From NCBI GenBank assembly GCA_017939855.1, contig JAGAZW010000168.1, positions 1 to 13,630 on the forward strand: 13,630 nucleotides of DNA, given 5' to 3'. Below the pieces are notes generated by a model that was given only the letters and a program-made list of their open reading frames with translations, did no database searches and had not been told where the DNA came from. Source of the DNA: Clostridia bacterium (GTDB taxonomy: Bacteria > Bacillota > Clostridia > Oscillospirales > Acutalibacteraceae). Below are positions 1 to 6,602 of this stretch, piece by piece (positions within the stretch are counted from its first letter, which is position 1; every line of letters starts with the position of its first letter). The position numbers and the translations under genes are program-made.

Positions 1-693
1 ATGGCGCTTATTTTGGCGGCGTACGTTCGTACTGTTTCAGAATTTCCTGAGTTAAATCGTTTTATTGTGAACCGTAAAATTTATGCAAGAAATGAAATAG
101 CTGTATCAATGGTTGTACTAAAGGGTAGCATAATGGATCATGGCACAATGTCAAAAATGTATTTTAAACCTGAAAATACTGTTTTCGAGATAAACGATAT
201 TATAAATAAGTATGTTGAAGAAAATCGTAACACGCCTGAAAACAACGGAACAGAAAAAATAATCAAGTTCCTTTTAAGTGTTCCCGGCATTTTACCGGTA
301 GGTGTGGCTTTATTTAAGTTTTTAGATAAGCATGGTCTGCTTCCGAAGTTCATCATTGATATGTCACCTTTTCACAGCAGTCTGCTTATTTCAAATCTTG
401 CGTCCATTCGTACCAATCATATTTATCACCACGTTTATGAATTTGGCACAACAAGTCTTGCTATAACTATAGGCAACTCAAGAGAGGTTGCAAAGCGCAA
501 GGGTGGGGAAATCGTATACGAAAAAAGTATGCCTTGCGGAGTTGTTATGGACGAAAGAATTTGTTCTGGTAGCTATTTTGCAATAGCTTTTCGCAGAATG
601 CAGCAATTTTTAAAGAATCCGGAGCTTTTAGAGGTTGTTCCAAAAGAGGTTAAGACGGATCCAAACTTGAAAATTTCAAAAAAAGTAAAATAA
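1..693 (+). CDS. 2-oxoacid dehydrogenase E2-like acyltransferase-fold protein, 5'-partial
   Basis: The visible 230 residues resemble the catalytic (chloramphenicol-acetyltransferase-like) domain of E2 acyltransferases. There is an early L-A-A-Y-V-R-T segment, then N-R-F-I, a central S-P-F-H-S-S stretch at about 121-126, H-H-V-Y-E-F-G at about 142-148, and a C-terminal D-E-R-I-C-S-G near 182-188. In true E2 enzymes this last motif reads D-H-R-x-x-D-G and supplies the catalytic His and Asp. Here Glu and Ser stand in those places, so classical acyl transfer looks unlikely. The window opens on an ATG, but the frame is open at the edge. From family memory I expect roughly 60-80 residues upstream, so this ATG is probably an internal Met. 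No lipoyl domain is visible and the substrate is unknown. A hairpin terminator follows the TAA. Confidence 0.7.
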   Translation: MALILAAYVRTVSEFPELNRFIVNRKIYARNEIAVSMVVLKGSIMDHGTMSKMYFKPENTVFEINDIINKYVEENRNTPENNGTEKIIKFLLSVPGILPVGVALFKFLDKHGLLPKFIIDMSPFHSSLLISNLASIRTNHIYHHVYEFGTTSLAITIGNSREVAKRKGGEIVYEKSMPCGVVMDERICSGSYFAIAFRRMQQFLKNPELLEVVPKEVKTDPNLKISKKVK

Positions 694-698
694 TAGCA

Positions 699-726
699 AA
701 AAGTCCCTTGTTTTTAAGGGGCTTTT
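699..726 (+). terminator. Hairpin terminator after the E2-like gene
   Basis: An 11-bp stem pairs 699-709 with 716-726, with one G-T wobble and a 6-base T-rich loop. The 3' arm ends in CTTTT but there is no long T-run after it, so it is a moderate terminator. The -35 of the next promoter lies in its loop region. Confidence 0.7.
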
Positions 727-736
727 GATATATAAT
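708..736 (+). promoter_or_regulatory. Promoter for the aldolase gene
   Basis: The -10 is TATAAT at 731-736. A 17-bp spacer upstream lies TTGTTT at 708-713, a 4/6 match to the -35 consensus. That -35 sits in the hairpin of the preceding terminator, so the two signals are nested. The GGAGG at 759-763 is the ribosome binding site, 9 bases before the ATG at 773. Confidence 0.6.
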
Positions 737-772
737 AACTAATGTAAAAATTTTTAATGGAGGAATTTAAAA

Positions 773-1636
773 ATGTTAGTATCTGCAAAAGAAATGCTTA
801 CAAAGGCAAAAAGCGGTAAATACGCCGTTGGTCAGTTCAATATTAACAATCTTGAATGGACAAAAGCTATACTTCAAACTGCCCAGGAATTAAATTCTCC
901 TGTAATTCTCGGTGTTTCTGAGGGTGCAGGAAAGTATATGTGTGGTTACACAACTGTTGTTGGTATGGTAAAGGGTATGATAGATGAGCTTGGTATTACA
1001 GTACCTGTTGCGCTGCATCTTGATCACGGCTCGTATGAACATGCTAAAAAATGTATAGAAGCAGGTTTTTCTTCTGTAATGTTTGACGGTTCTCATTATC
1101 CAATAGAAGAAAACATTGAGAAGACAAAGGAATTGGTTCAAATTTGTAATGACCTAGGTCTTTCCCTTGAAGCTGAGGTAGGCGCTATCGGCGGCGAGGA
1201 AGACGGCGTTATAGGCGGCGGAGAGGTTGCAGATCCTAAGGAATGCAAAATGATTGCTGATTTAGGTGTTACAATGCTTGCTGCAGGAATCGGTAATATT
1301 CACGGTAAGTATCCTGAGAATTGGGCAGGACTAAGCTTTGATACCCTAGCTGCGATTCAGGACCTCACAGGCGAAATGCCCTTAGTTCTTCACGGGGGAA
1401 CAGGAATTCCTGCTGATATGATAAAGAAGGCGATTTCATTAGGCGTTTCAAAGATCAACGTTAATACCGAATGTCAACTTGCATTTACTGCTGCTGTCAG
1501 AGGGTATATTGAAGAAGGTAAAGATCTTCAGGGCAAGGGATTTGACCCGAGAAAGGTTCTAGCTCCCGGTGTTGAGGCTATTAAAGCTACCGTTAAAGAG
1601 AAAATGGAGCTTTTCGGTTCTGTAGGCAAGGCTTAA
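773..1636 (+). CDS. fba: Class II fructose-1,6-bisphosphate aldolase
   Basis: This is the zinc-dependent glycolytic and gluconeogenic enzyme that reversibly cleaves fructose 1,6-bisphosphate to dihydroxyacetone phosphate and glyceraldehyde 3-phosphate in the cytoplasm. The 287-residue length fits the short class II form. H-L-D-H-G at 82-86 carries the catalytic Asp84 and zinc ligand His85. E-A-E-V-G at 133-137 is the conserved acidic motif after it. N-I-H-G-K-Y at 175-180 gives His177, and L-H-G-G-T-G at 206-211 gives zinc ligand His207 and phosphate-binding glycines. N-V-N-T-E at 229-233 is the C-terminal substrate motif. The start is supported by GGAGG at 759-763. The gene appears monocistronic, with its own promoter and a strong terminator. 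A related tagatose-bisphosphate aldolase is possible but less likely. Confidence 0.95.
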   Translation: MLVSAKEMLTKAKSGKYAVGQFNINNLEWTKAILQTAQELNSPVILGVSEGAGKYMCGYTTVVGMVKGMIDELGITVPVALHLDHGSYEHAKKCIEAGFSSVMFDGSHYPIEENIEKTKELVQICNDLGLSLEAEVGAIGGEEDGVIGGGEVADPKECKMIADLGVTMLAAGIGNIHGKYPENWAGLSFDTLAAIQDLTGEMPLVLHGGTGIPADMIKKAISLGVSKINVNTECQLAFTAAVRGYIEEGKDLQGKGFDPRKVLAPGVEAIKATVKEKMELFGSVGKA

Positions 1637-1655
1637 TAAAGTTTAAAAACAATTT

Positions 1656-1679
1656 AAGGGCTGTCTTCCGACAGCCCTT
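1656..1679. terminator. Strong, probably bidirectional terminator between fba and the ABC operon
   Basis: A perfect 10-bp stem (1656-1665 with 1670-1679) encloses the tetraloop TTCC. On the plus strand it ends in TTTT for fba. On the minus strand the arm is followed by a T-rich run (revcomp of 1641-1656), so it can also end the convergent ABC transporter operon, whose stop is at 1694. Confidence 0.85.
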
Positions 1680-1693
1680 TTGCTTTGCGTTTT

Positions 1694-3349
1694 TTATTTT
1701 ATGGCTTCAAATTTTTTGTTTTCAACATGCACAATATGGTCGCAAACCGAAATTGATGTGTTGCGGTGAGTAATAAAGATAACTGTTTTATCGGTCATAC
1801 TTTTAATATTGGAAAGAAGCTCGGTTTCTGTTGTTTCATCCAAGGCGGATGTGGATTCATCCAGCAGCAGAACGGGTGCATCAAAAAGCAGAGCTCTCGC
1901 AATTGATATTCTTTGTACCTGACCCTCGGACAATCCCGCACCCCTTTCTGAGAGAACAGTATCTAGACCGTCCGGTAAGGTTTGGATAAAATCATATATT
2001 ACTGCTGCCCGAGTTGCCTTTTCAATCTGTTCGTCTGTAATGGCGTTGTTGCAAAGGGTTATGTTGTCTCTTATAGTGCCCGAAAGAATCATATTGCCTT
2101 GCGGAACATAGGAGAACATATCTCTTGTGGAAGCGTCAATAGGAGTCTGTCCGTTAAAGGTAATGCTTCCGCCGCTTGGTTCATATAGACCTAAAAGCAT
2201 CTTGAAAATAGTGCTTTTACCGCTGCCTGATTCACCGGTCAGGGCGGTTATTGAGTTGCTGTTTATTTTAAAGGTGCAATTTTTAAGTATAAGTTCATCC
2301 TTATATGCGAAGGCAAGGTTGTCCACATTGATTGTTTTAAAGTTTTCTTTTAGCGTTTGCAAATGGGAGTTTTCAATCTGCTGAGGCTCGTCTTCAATCT
2401 TTTCAAGATCAATAAGTCTTTCGGCAGACGCTATCATCGAATAGTATTGAGGGATAACACCCGAAATATTTTGAAGAGGTGTGCGAAGGATTGATACAAG
2501 CTGTAGGAAATAGTTGAGGGTACCAAAGGTAAGACCTGACACGAGCATTGTAGAACCCCAGACCATAATTCCGTAATAACCGAAGGTGAAAAAGGAAAAA
2601 AGCAACATATGGATAAAAACCGAAATCCAATTAAGCTTTAGCTTTAATCTCAGGTTTTCGTTCATATGAGTGTTGAGTTTACTCAAAATCGGCTTTTCGC
2701 TTACAAATGTTTTAATAACAACTATATTTGCAAAACTTTCCTGCAAAAATGATCTGGCTTGACCCTCTGTTCTACTGACCTCTTTGTGAAGAAATTTGTA
2801 TTTTTTGCTTATTTTTCTTCCGATTGCGGGGAATATAAAACCGATAACCAAAACTGCTATAGCGAACAGATAGTTTTCTATGAGCAACGCCCAGATACCT
2901 GCAATGATTTTTGCAGCCATAGAAGAAACACTCGGTATAATGCCCACGGCCCCTGCAACTAAAGTGTCTATATCTGAGGTAAAACGGTTTAAAAGATCAC
3001 CGGAATGGTGGTCAAAAACCTTCGGATATTTTTTATGTACTATTGAGGAAAACATATAATTTCTAAGAGAGATTGTGAGTTTTCCTTTTATTCTTACATT
3101 AAGCATAGAAATAGCTGCGTTACTGATAATCTCACCAATTATTAAGGCGAACATAAACACAGTGCTCAATACAAGCTTGTCCCTGTTTCCCTGGGCGCCA
3201 TAGTCTATAACATTCTTTGACGCAGAGGCAAGACCTATAAGTATGAGGGAAACGAAAACATTAAGCAGTGTAACCAGAATAATTGCCGGCCAGAATTTTT
3301 TTGTTCTTTTGGCAACCCATTTAAGAGTTGAATCTTTTGTCTTTTTCAT
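1694..3349 (-). CDS. ABC transporter, fused permease and ATPase (type I exporter half-transporter)
   Basis: The protein has 551 residues: an N-terminal membrane domain with about six helices (roughly 21-43, 60-83, 135-156, 158-179, 240-262, 265-287) and a C-terminal ATPase domain. The ATPase has Walker A G-E-S-G-S-G-K-S-T at 372-380, a Q-loop Gln417, a signature written L-S-E-G-Q at 473-477 rather than L-S-G-G-Q, Walker B V-L-L-L-D-E at 493-498, D-loop S-A-L-D at 501-504 and H-loop His528. All catalytic elements are present, so it should be an active homodimeric or heterodimeric exporter. There is no N-terminal C39 peptidase domain. Its ATG overlaps the stop of the upstream PqqD-like gene by 4 bases (ATGA), which implies translational coupling. 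The partner suggests export of a peptide or peptide-derived product, but the substrate is not visible. Confidence 0.93.
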   Translation of the reverse strand: MKKTKDSTLKWVAKRTKKFWPAIILVTLLNVFVSLILIGLASASKNVIDYGAQGNRDKLVLSTVFMFALIIGEIISNAAISMLNVRIKGKLTISLRNYMFSSIVHKKYPKVFDHHSGDLLNRFTSDIDTLVAGAVGIIPSVSSMAAKIIAGIWALLIENYLFAIAVLVIGFIFPAIGRKISKKYKFLHKEVSRTEGQARSFLQESFANIVVIKTFVSEKPILSKLNTHMNENLRLKLKLNWISVFIHMLLFSFFTFGYYGIMVWGSTMLVSGLTFGTLNYFLQLVSILRTPLQNISGVIPQYYSMIASAERLIDLEKIEDEPQQIENSHLQTLKENFKTINVDNLAFAYKDELILKNCTFKINSNSITALTGESGSGKSTIFKMLLGLYEPSGGSITFNGQTPIDASTRDMFSYVPQGNMILSGTIRDNITLCNNAITDEQIEKATRAAVIYDFIQTLPDGLDTVLSERGAGLSEGQVQRISIARALLFDAPVLLLDESTSALDETTETELLSNIKSMTDKTVIFITHRNTSISVCDHIVHVENKKFEAIK

Positions 3350-3612
3350 TCTTCAATAACACCATTCTGTTTTAATGTTTTTATGAATACATCAATGTCA
3401 TTAAGGGCTAAAATGGTAGAAATATCAAACTCGTCAAGCAAAAGATTCAGAAGTTCTTCTTTAGTTCTCGGACCTTCTGAAAGCCTTTCAAAAAGGAGAG
3501 CATTTGTTTCATTAAGCATAATAATATTATCAAAAGATATAGTCTTATCGGTGCATACTATTATATTCTGCCCGTTTTCCTTTTTAAGAACAAAACCATT
3601 TTTCAGTTTCAT
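3346..3612 (-). CDS. PqqD-like (RiPP recognition element) protein
   Basis: This 88-residue protein has the PqqD pattern: an N-terminal beta-rich part (about 1-28), the conserved L-N-E-T-N-A-L-L-F-E-R-L segment at about 33-44, an S-E-G-P-R-T-K-E-E-L turn at 45-54, and a C-terminal helical part ending in L-K-Q-N-G-V-I. PqqD-fold proteins bind precursor peptides of ribosomally made, modified peptides and present them to a maturase. No maturase (radical SAM, cyclase) and no precursor gene is visible beside it. The only partner is the downstream ABC exporter, overlapped by 4 bases. The start at 3612 is supported by AAAGGG about 9 bases upstream on the minus strand. The family call comes from sequence pattern alone. 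Whether it binds a peptide is inference. Confidence 0.78.
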   Translation of the reverse strand: MKLKNGFVLKKENGQNIIVCTDKTISFDNIIMLNETNALLFERLSEGPRTKEELLNLLLDEFDISTILALNDIDVFIKTLKQNGVIEE

Positions 3613-3660
3613 TATGAAACAACCCTTTCTGTAAATTCAAATTGCTTTTACAAAGCGTAC

Positions 3661-3689
3661 TTGCAATTTTAATAATTATATACTAAAAT
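3661..3689 (+). promoter_or_regulatory. Promoter for the membrane protein/NAD(P)HX repair operon
   Basis: TTGCAA at 3661-3666 is spaced 17 bp from TAAAAT at 3684-3689. It is interleaved with the minus-strand promoter at 3675-3703, so polymerase cannot occupy both at once. An alternative -10 (TATTAT, 3716-3721) lacks a -35 at proper distance. Confidence 0.55.
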
Positions 3690-3703
3690 AATATATATTG
3701 CAA
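3675..3703 (-). promoter_or_regulatory. Promoter for the PqqD-like/ABC operon
   Basis: On the minus strand, TTGCAA (3698-3703) is separated by exactly 17 bp from TATAAT (3675-3680). It overlaps the oppositely directed promoter at 3661-3689. A further TTGCAA lies at 3705-3710. Confidence 0.7.
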
Positions 3704-3739
3704 GTTGCAAAAAAATATTATAGTTTTTGGAGTTAAATT

Positions 3740-4252
3740 ATGGATGTCTTTTTTGAACAGATAGTTGAAAAGAAGAAAAATGCGAAAGAATATGTATTAT
3801 TGGCATTAATATGGTTTGCCGTCGCTGCGATTGCGATATTTATTATGTTGAATGCGGCGTTACTCGGACCAATTACACTTTTACCAATAATAGCTATAGG
3901 TTACGGTGCGTATAAAATTTCTATGAATTTCTTTGTTGAGTACGAGTATATTATTACCAACGGAACGCTGGATATTGATAAGATTGTTGCTAAAAGTTCA
4001 AGAAAGAGAGTAGCGAGTATTGAATTATCGAGTGTGGATAGTCTTGAAAGATATACTCCTGCTTCTAAACCTAAAGCTGGATATGAAAGAATAGTTATAG
4101 CCTGTGACGAATCTGACAATAACGCTTATGCAATAGTTGTTGTCAAAGAGGGTAGGGGAAGACAGTATATTGTCTTTTCGCCCAATGATAAAATTAAGGG
4201 TGCCGTTGTTAAGTTTTTACCCAAATTTATTGCAAATTCTGCTTTTAAATAA
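3740..4252 (+). CDS. Small two-helix membrane protein of unknown function (DUF6106-like)
   Basis: The protein has 170 residues. A short charged N-terminus (E-K-K-K-N-A-K at 10-16) is followed by two hydrophobic helices (about 18-38 and 43-60) and a soluble C-terminal half. The segment E-Y-E-Y-I-I-T-N-G-T-L-D-I-D-K-I at 67-82 opens the soluble part, which alternates short beta strands in a way that resembles bacterial PH-like domains. I recall similar clostridial proteins grouped as DUF6106, but this is memory, not a search. GGAG at 3729-3732 supports the ATG at 3740. It is the first gene of a likely three-gene operon with the NAD(P)HX repair enzyme (13 bases downstream) and a lipoprotein. No enzymatic motif is visible, so the function is unknown. 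Confidence 0.75.
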   Translation: MDVFFEQIVEKKKNAKEYVLLALIWFAVAAIAIFIMLNAALLGPITLLPIIAIGYGAYKISMNFFVEYEYIITNGTLDIDKIVAKSSRKRVASIELSSVDSLERYTPASKPKAGYERIVIACDESDNNAYAIVVVKEGRGRQYIVFSPNDKIKGAVVKFLPKFIANSAFK

Positions 4253-4265
4253 AGGAGTTGTCGCC

Positions 4266-5726
4266 ATGAAGATACTGTCGAGAGCACAAATCAGAACGGC
4301 GGAGGAAGGTGCCGTTAAAAGCGGCATTTTTTCTTTAAGTGACCTGATGTATAATGCAGGCACGGGTGCCGCCAAACTTATATCGGAAAAATACAATATT
4401 TTTTGTAAAAAGGTAGTTATTGTATGTGGTAACGGAAATAACGGTGGTGACGGACTGGTTATAGCAAATTCCCTATCGAATATGGGGGCTGATGTGAGCT
4501 TGCTGTTTCCCTATGGTATTCCTCAGACCGAAACCGTAAAACCTTTTTTGAAACACATTGAAGAGCTCAATGTTTTAGATAAAATGCCGTCAGAGTGTGA
4601 CTTTTTGATTGATGCAGTATTCGGGATAGGACTTAACCGACAGCTTTCAGGTACAGGAGTTTCTATAATAGAAAGCATGAATTTTTGTGCGGGAGTAAAA
4701 ATTGCAATAGATGTTCCCAGCGGTATAGATTGTGAAGGCTCTGCTCCATCAAAGGCTTTCCATGCAGATTGGACGATAACGTTTATAGCTTTAAAACCTT
4801 GTTTTGTGCTGCCGCAGACCTGCGATTATTGTGGCGAAGTAAGCGTGGTGGATATAGGAGCAAAGGTTGAGGAATATAGCTATCTTACAGTAAGTGAGCC
4901 GCCAAAAAGAAAACGCCCCAAAAACACGCATAAGGGGAATTACGGTTCAGCCTTGATACTTGCGGGAAGCTATGGAATGTGCGGTGCGCAAATATTAGCT
5001 TCAAAAGCGGCATTGGTATGTGGCGTAGGACTTGTAAAGGCGTTTGTCTGTGATAAAAATTACTCTGCATTTTGCGCCAGTGTGCCTGAAGCTGTAACAG
5101 TTCCGGTATCAACCTCGCTCAGCGGCGCTCCTGACATATACGATAAACAGATTCATTCTGCTCTCACAGGGACCACAGCCTTGCTTGTAGGACCGGGGCT
5201 GGGACGTACTGATGAGGTAGCATCACTTATTAAAAAAATACTTGAAGTAGCTCAGGTGCCTGTTGTTATAGATGCAGATGGAATAAATTGCATATCCGGT
5301 GACATAAATATATTAAGAAAAATTAAAGCACCGGTAATAATAACTCCTCATCCTGCAGAAATGGCACGTCTTTTCAGAACAACGATTTCTGATATAGAAA
5401 GCAATCGTGCAGATTACGCAAAACATATCGCTTCAAAATATAGTTGTGTTGTTGTTTTAAAGGGCGCTAATACCGTCATTGCCTCACCTGACGGAAGGGT
5501 TTTCTTTAATACAACGGGCAATCCCGGTCTTGCAACGGGTGGAAGCGGCGATGTCCTTGCCGGTATGACGGTATCATATCTTGCGCAAGGGGAAAGCGCA
5601 CTCAATGCAGCGCTTATGTCTGTATGGCTGCACGGCAAGGCTGCAGATAATGCGGTTAAGAAAATAAGTGTGTCTGCACTCTCTCCTCAAGATGTTATTA
5701 CCGAGCTTAAATTTATAGCTGTTTAA
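4266..5726 (+). CDS. nnr: Bifunctional NAD(P)H-hydrate epimerase / ADP-dependent NAD(P)H-hydrate dehydratase
   Basis: This 486-residue fusion repairs hydrated NADH and NADPH. The N-terminal YjeF-type domain (about 1-210) interconverts the R and S hydrates, and the C-terminal ribokinase-like domain (about 220-486) dehydrates the S form using ADP. Visible motifs are C-G-N-G-N-N-G-G-D-G at 54-63, F-L-I-D-A-V-F-G at 113-120 (Asp116), I-D-V-P-S-G-I-D at 148-155, H-K-G-N-Y-G at 222-227, V-G-P-G-L-G at 308-313, P-H-P-A-E at 361-365 and G-G-S-G-D-V-L-A-G at 425-433 with catalytic Asp429. The length matches bacterial fused forms. The start at 4266 is preferred because AAAGGAG (4251-4257) lies 8 bases upstream. 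The frame is open further upstream from 4137, but that part overlaps the preceding gene. Confidence 0.95.
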   Translation: MKILSRAQIRTAEEGAVKSGIFSLSDLMYNAGTGAAKLISEKYNIFCKKVVIVCGNGNNGGDGLVIANSLSNMGADVSLLFPYGIPQTETVKPFLKHIEELNVLDKMPSECDFLIDAVFGIGLNRQLSGTGVSIIESMNFCAGVKIAIDVPSGIDCEGSAPSKAFHADWTITFIALKPCFVLPQTCDYCGEVSVVDIGAKVEEYSYLTVSEPPKRKRPKNTHKGNYGSALILAGSYGMCGAQILASKAALVCGVGLVKAFVCDKNYSAFCASVPEAVTVPVSTSLSGAPDIYDKQIHSALTGTTALLVGPGLGRTDEVASLIKKILEVAQVPVVIDADGINCISGDINILRKIKAPVIITPHPAEMARLFRTTISDIESNRADYAKHIASKYSCVVVLKGANTVIASPDGRVFFNTTGNPGLATGGSGDVLAGMTVSYLAQGESALNAALMSVWLHGKAADNAVKKISVSALSPQDVITELKFIAV

Positions 5727-5750
5727 TAAGCACGGTAAGGGGAGCTGACC

Positions 5751-6248
5751 TTGAGAAAAATTTTCGCAATTTTTTTTGTTTGTGCAATAATTCTTTGCGG
5801 ATGTGGAAAAAAGGAGAAAACCACATCCAATTTAAGTGACATTTCGTTTGTCGCCGATATTTCTTATTACGATGAAAATTTTTCTTTTAAAACTAATATT
5901 GACAAAAAAGGAGAAATGACGGCCCAGGTTGTTTCGCCGGAAGATTTCAAAAATCTTAAATTTATTTTTAATTCAGACAGTGAAACTGCGGAGTTTATGG
6001 GCTTTACCTATACACCTAAAACAGGAAAACTTCCGGTAAATAATGTTGTAAGGATAATGTTTGAGGCAATAGAAGATGTGGGAGACAATACCGTTATTAC
6101 AAGTAAGAGTGGGGAAAACCATAAAATAAAGGGCAAGATAGATGCAGGAGAATATATCTTCACATTTTCGCCTTCCGGTCTGCCTTTAAGATTAGAAATT
6201 TCCGATATAAAATATATAGTGAGATTTAGTGACCTAACTCTTGTTTGA
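5751..6248 (+). CDS. Small lipoprotein of unknown function
   Basis: The protein has 165 residues. The N-terminus is a lipoprotein signal: M-R-K, a hydrophobic core to about residue 15, and a lipobox L-C-G-C at 15-18 with Cys18 as the expected lipidation site, then the lysine-rich G-K-K-E-K-K-like linker. The mature part (about 19-165) looks beta-rich with alternating polar and hydrophobic residues. It has no motif I recognise, although the layout (lipobox plus a beta-sheet domain) recalls LolA/LppX-like lipoproteins. The start codon is TTG at 5751, supported by AAGGGGAG at 5737-5744. It lies 24 bases behind the NAD(P)HX repair gene, so it is probably the last gene of that operon. Expected location is the outer face of the cell membrane. 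Confidence 0.75.
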   Translation: MRKIFAIFFVCAIILCGCGKKEKTTSNLSDISFVADISYYDENFSFKTNIDKKGEMTAQVVSPEDFKNLKFIFNSDSETAEFMGFTYTPKTGKLPVNNVVRIMFEAIEDVGDNTVITSKSGENHKIKGKIDAGEYIFTFSPSGLPLRLEISDIKYIVRFSDLTLV

Positions 6249-6264
6249 ATCATGTTAATTTTTA

Positions 6265-6293
6265 TTGACCTTAATTTAAAAATGTGTTATACT
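6265..6293 (+). promoter_or_regulatory. Promoter for the 54-residue membrane protein
   Basis: TTGACC (6265-6270), a 17-bp spacer and TATACT (6288-6293), with a TG dinucleotide one base ahead of the -10 (extended -10). It starts 17 bases after the lipoprotein stop and looks strong. Confidence 0.75.
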
Positions 6294-6319
6294 TATAACG
6301 ATGAAAGGTTGTGTCAGAT

Positions 6320-6484
6320 ATGAAAACATTTTTTAAAGTTTTAATAGGATTGGTAACAGCTGTTGCAGCAATTGTAGGCGCACTTATGGTTTTCGATAAG
6401 ATTGTTAATAAGAACAGAATCAAGGGTAATTATCTCGAATGTGATTCTCCTGAAGATGATTTTGATGAAGACGAAATTGCCTAA
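6320..6484 (+). CDS. 54-residue single-pass membrane protein with acidic tail
   Basis: This frame is short and easily missed. It begins with a lysine-containing M-K-T-F-F-K, has one hydrophobic helix (about 6-25, Val/Ala/Ile/Gly rich), a basic stretch K-I-V-N-K-N-R-I-K at 27-35, and a strongly acidic C-terminus with eight Asp/Glu among residues 45-52. The order hydrophobic, basic, acidic fits a membrane anchor with the tail in the cytoplasm. Support for reality: a strong promoter at 6265-6293, AAAGG at 6304-6308 about 11 bases upstream of the ATG, and a hairpin terminator directly after it. An ATG at 6301 is in another frame and stops after 11 codons. The function is unknown. Confidence 0.65.
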   Translation: MKTFFKVLIGLVTAVAAIVGALMVFDKIVNKNRIKGNYLECDSPEDDFDEDEIA

Positions 6485-6513
6485 ACTGTGCAAACCTTAA
6501 AATCAGCTTTTTG

Positions 6514-6556
6514 AAATCCGGGGCAGTGCTGAAATCAGCACAGCTTTGGATTTTTT
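6514..6556 (+). terminator. Long hairpin terminator after the small membrane protein
   Basis: A 19-position stem (6514-6532 with 6535-6553) has one A-A mismatch and three G-T wobbles, then a T-run ending at 6556. The inner arm GTGCTGA/TCAGCAC is perfect. It stands 47 bases before the kinase-like gene, so it may also act as an attenuator for it. Confidence 0.75.
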
Positions 6557-6602
6557 CGCTCATAGATGTGGCAAATACGATTGCTGTAAAACGGGGGCTT
6601 TT

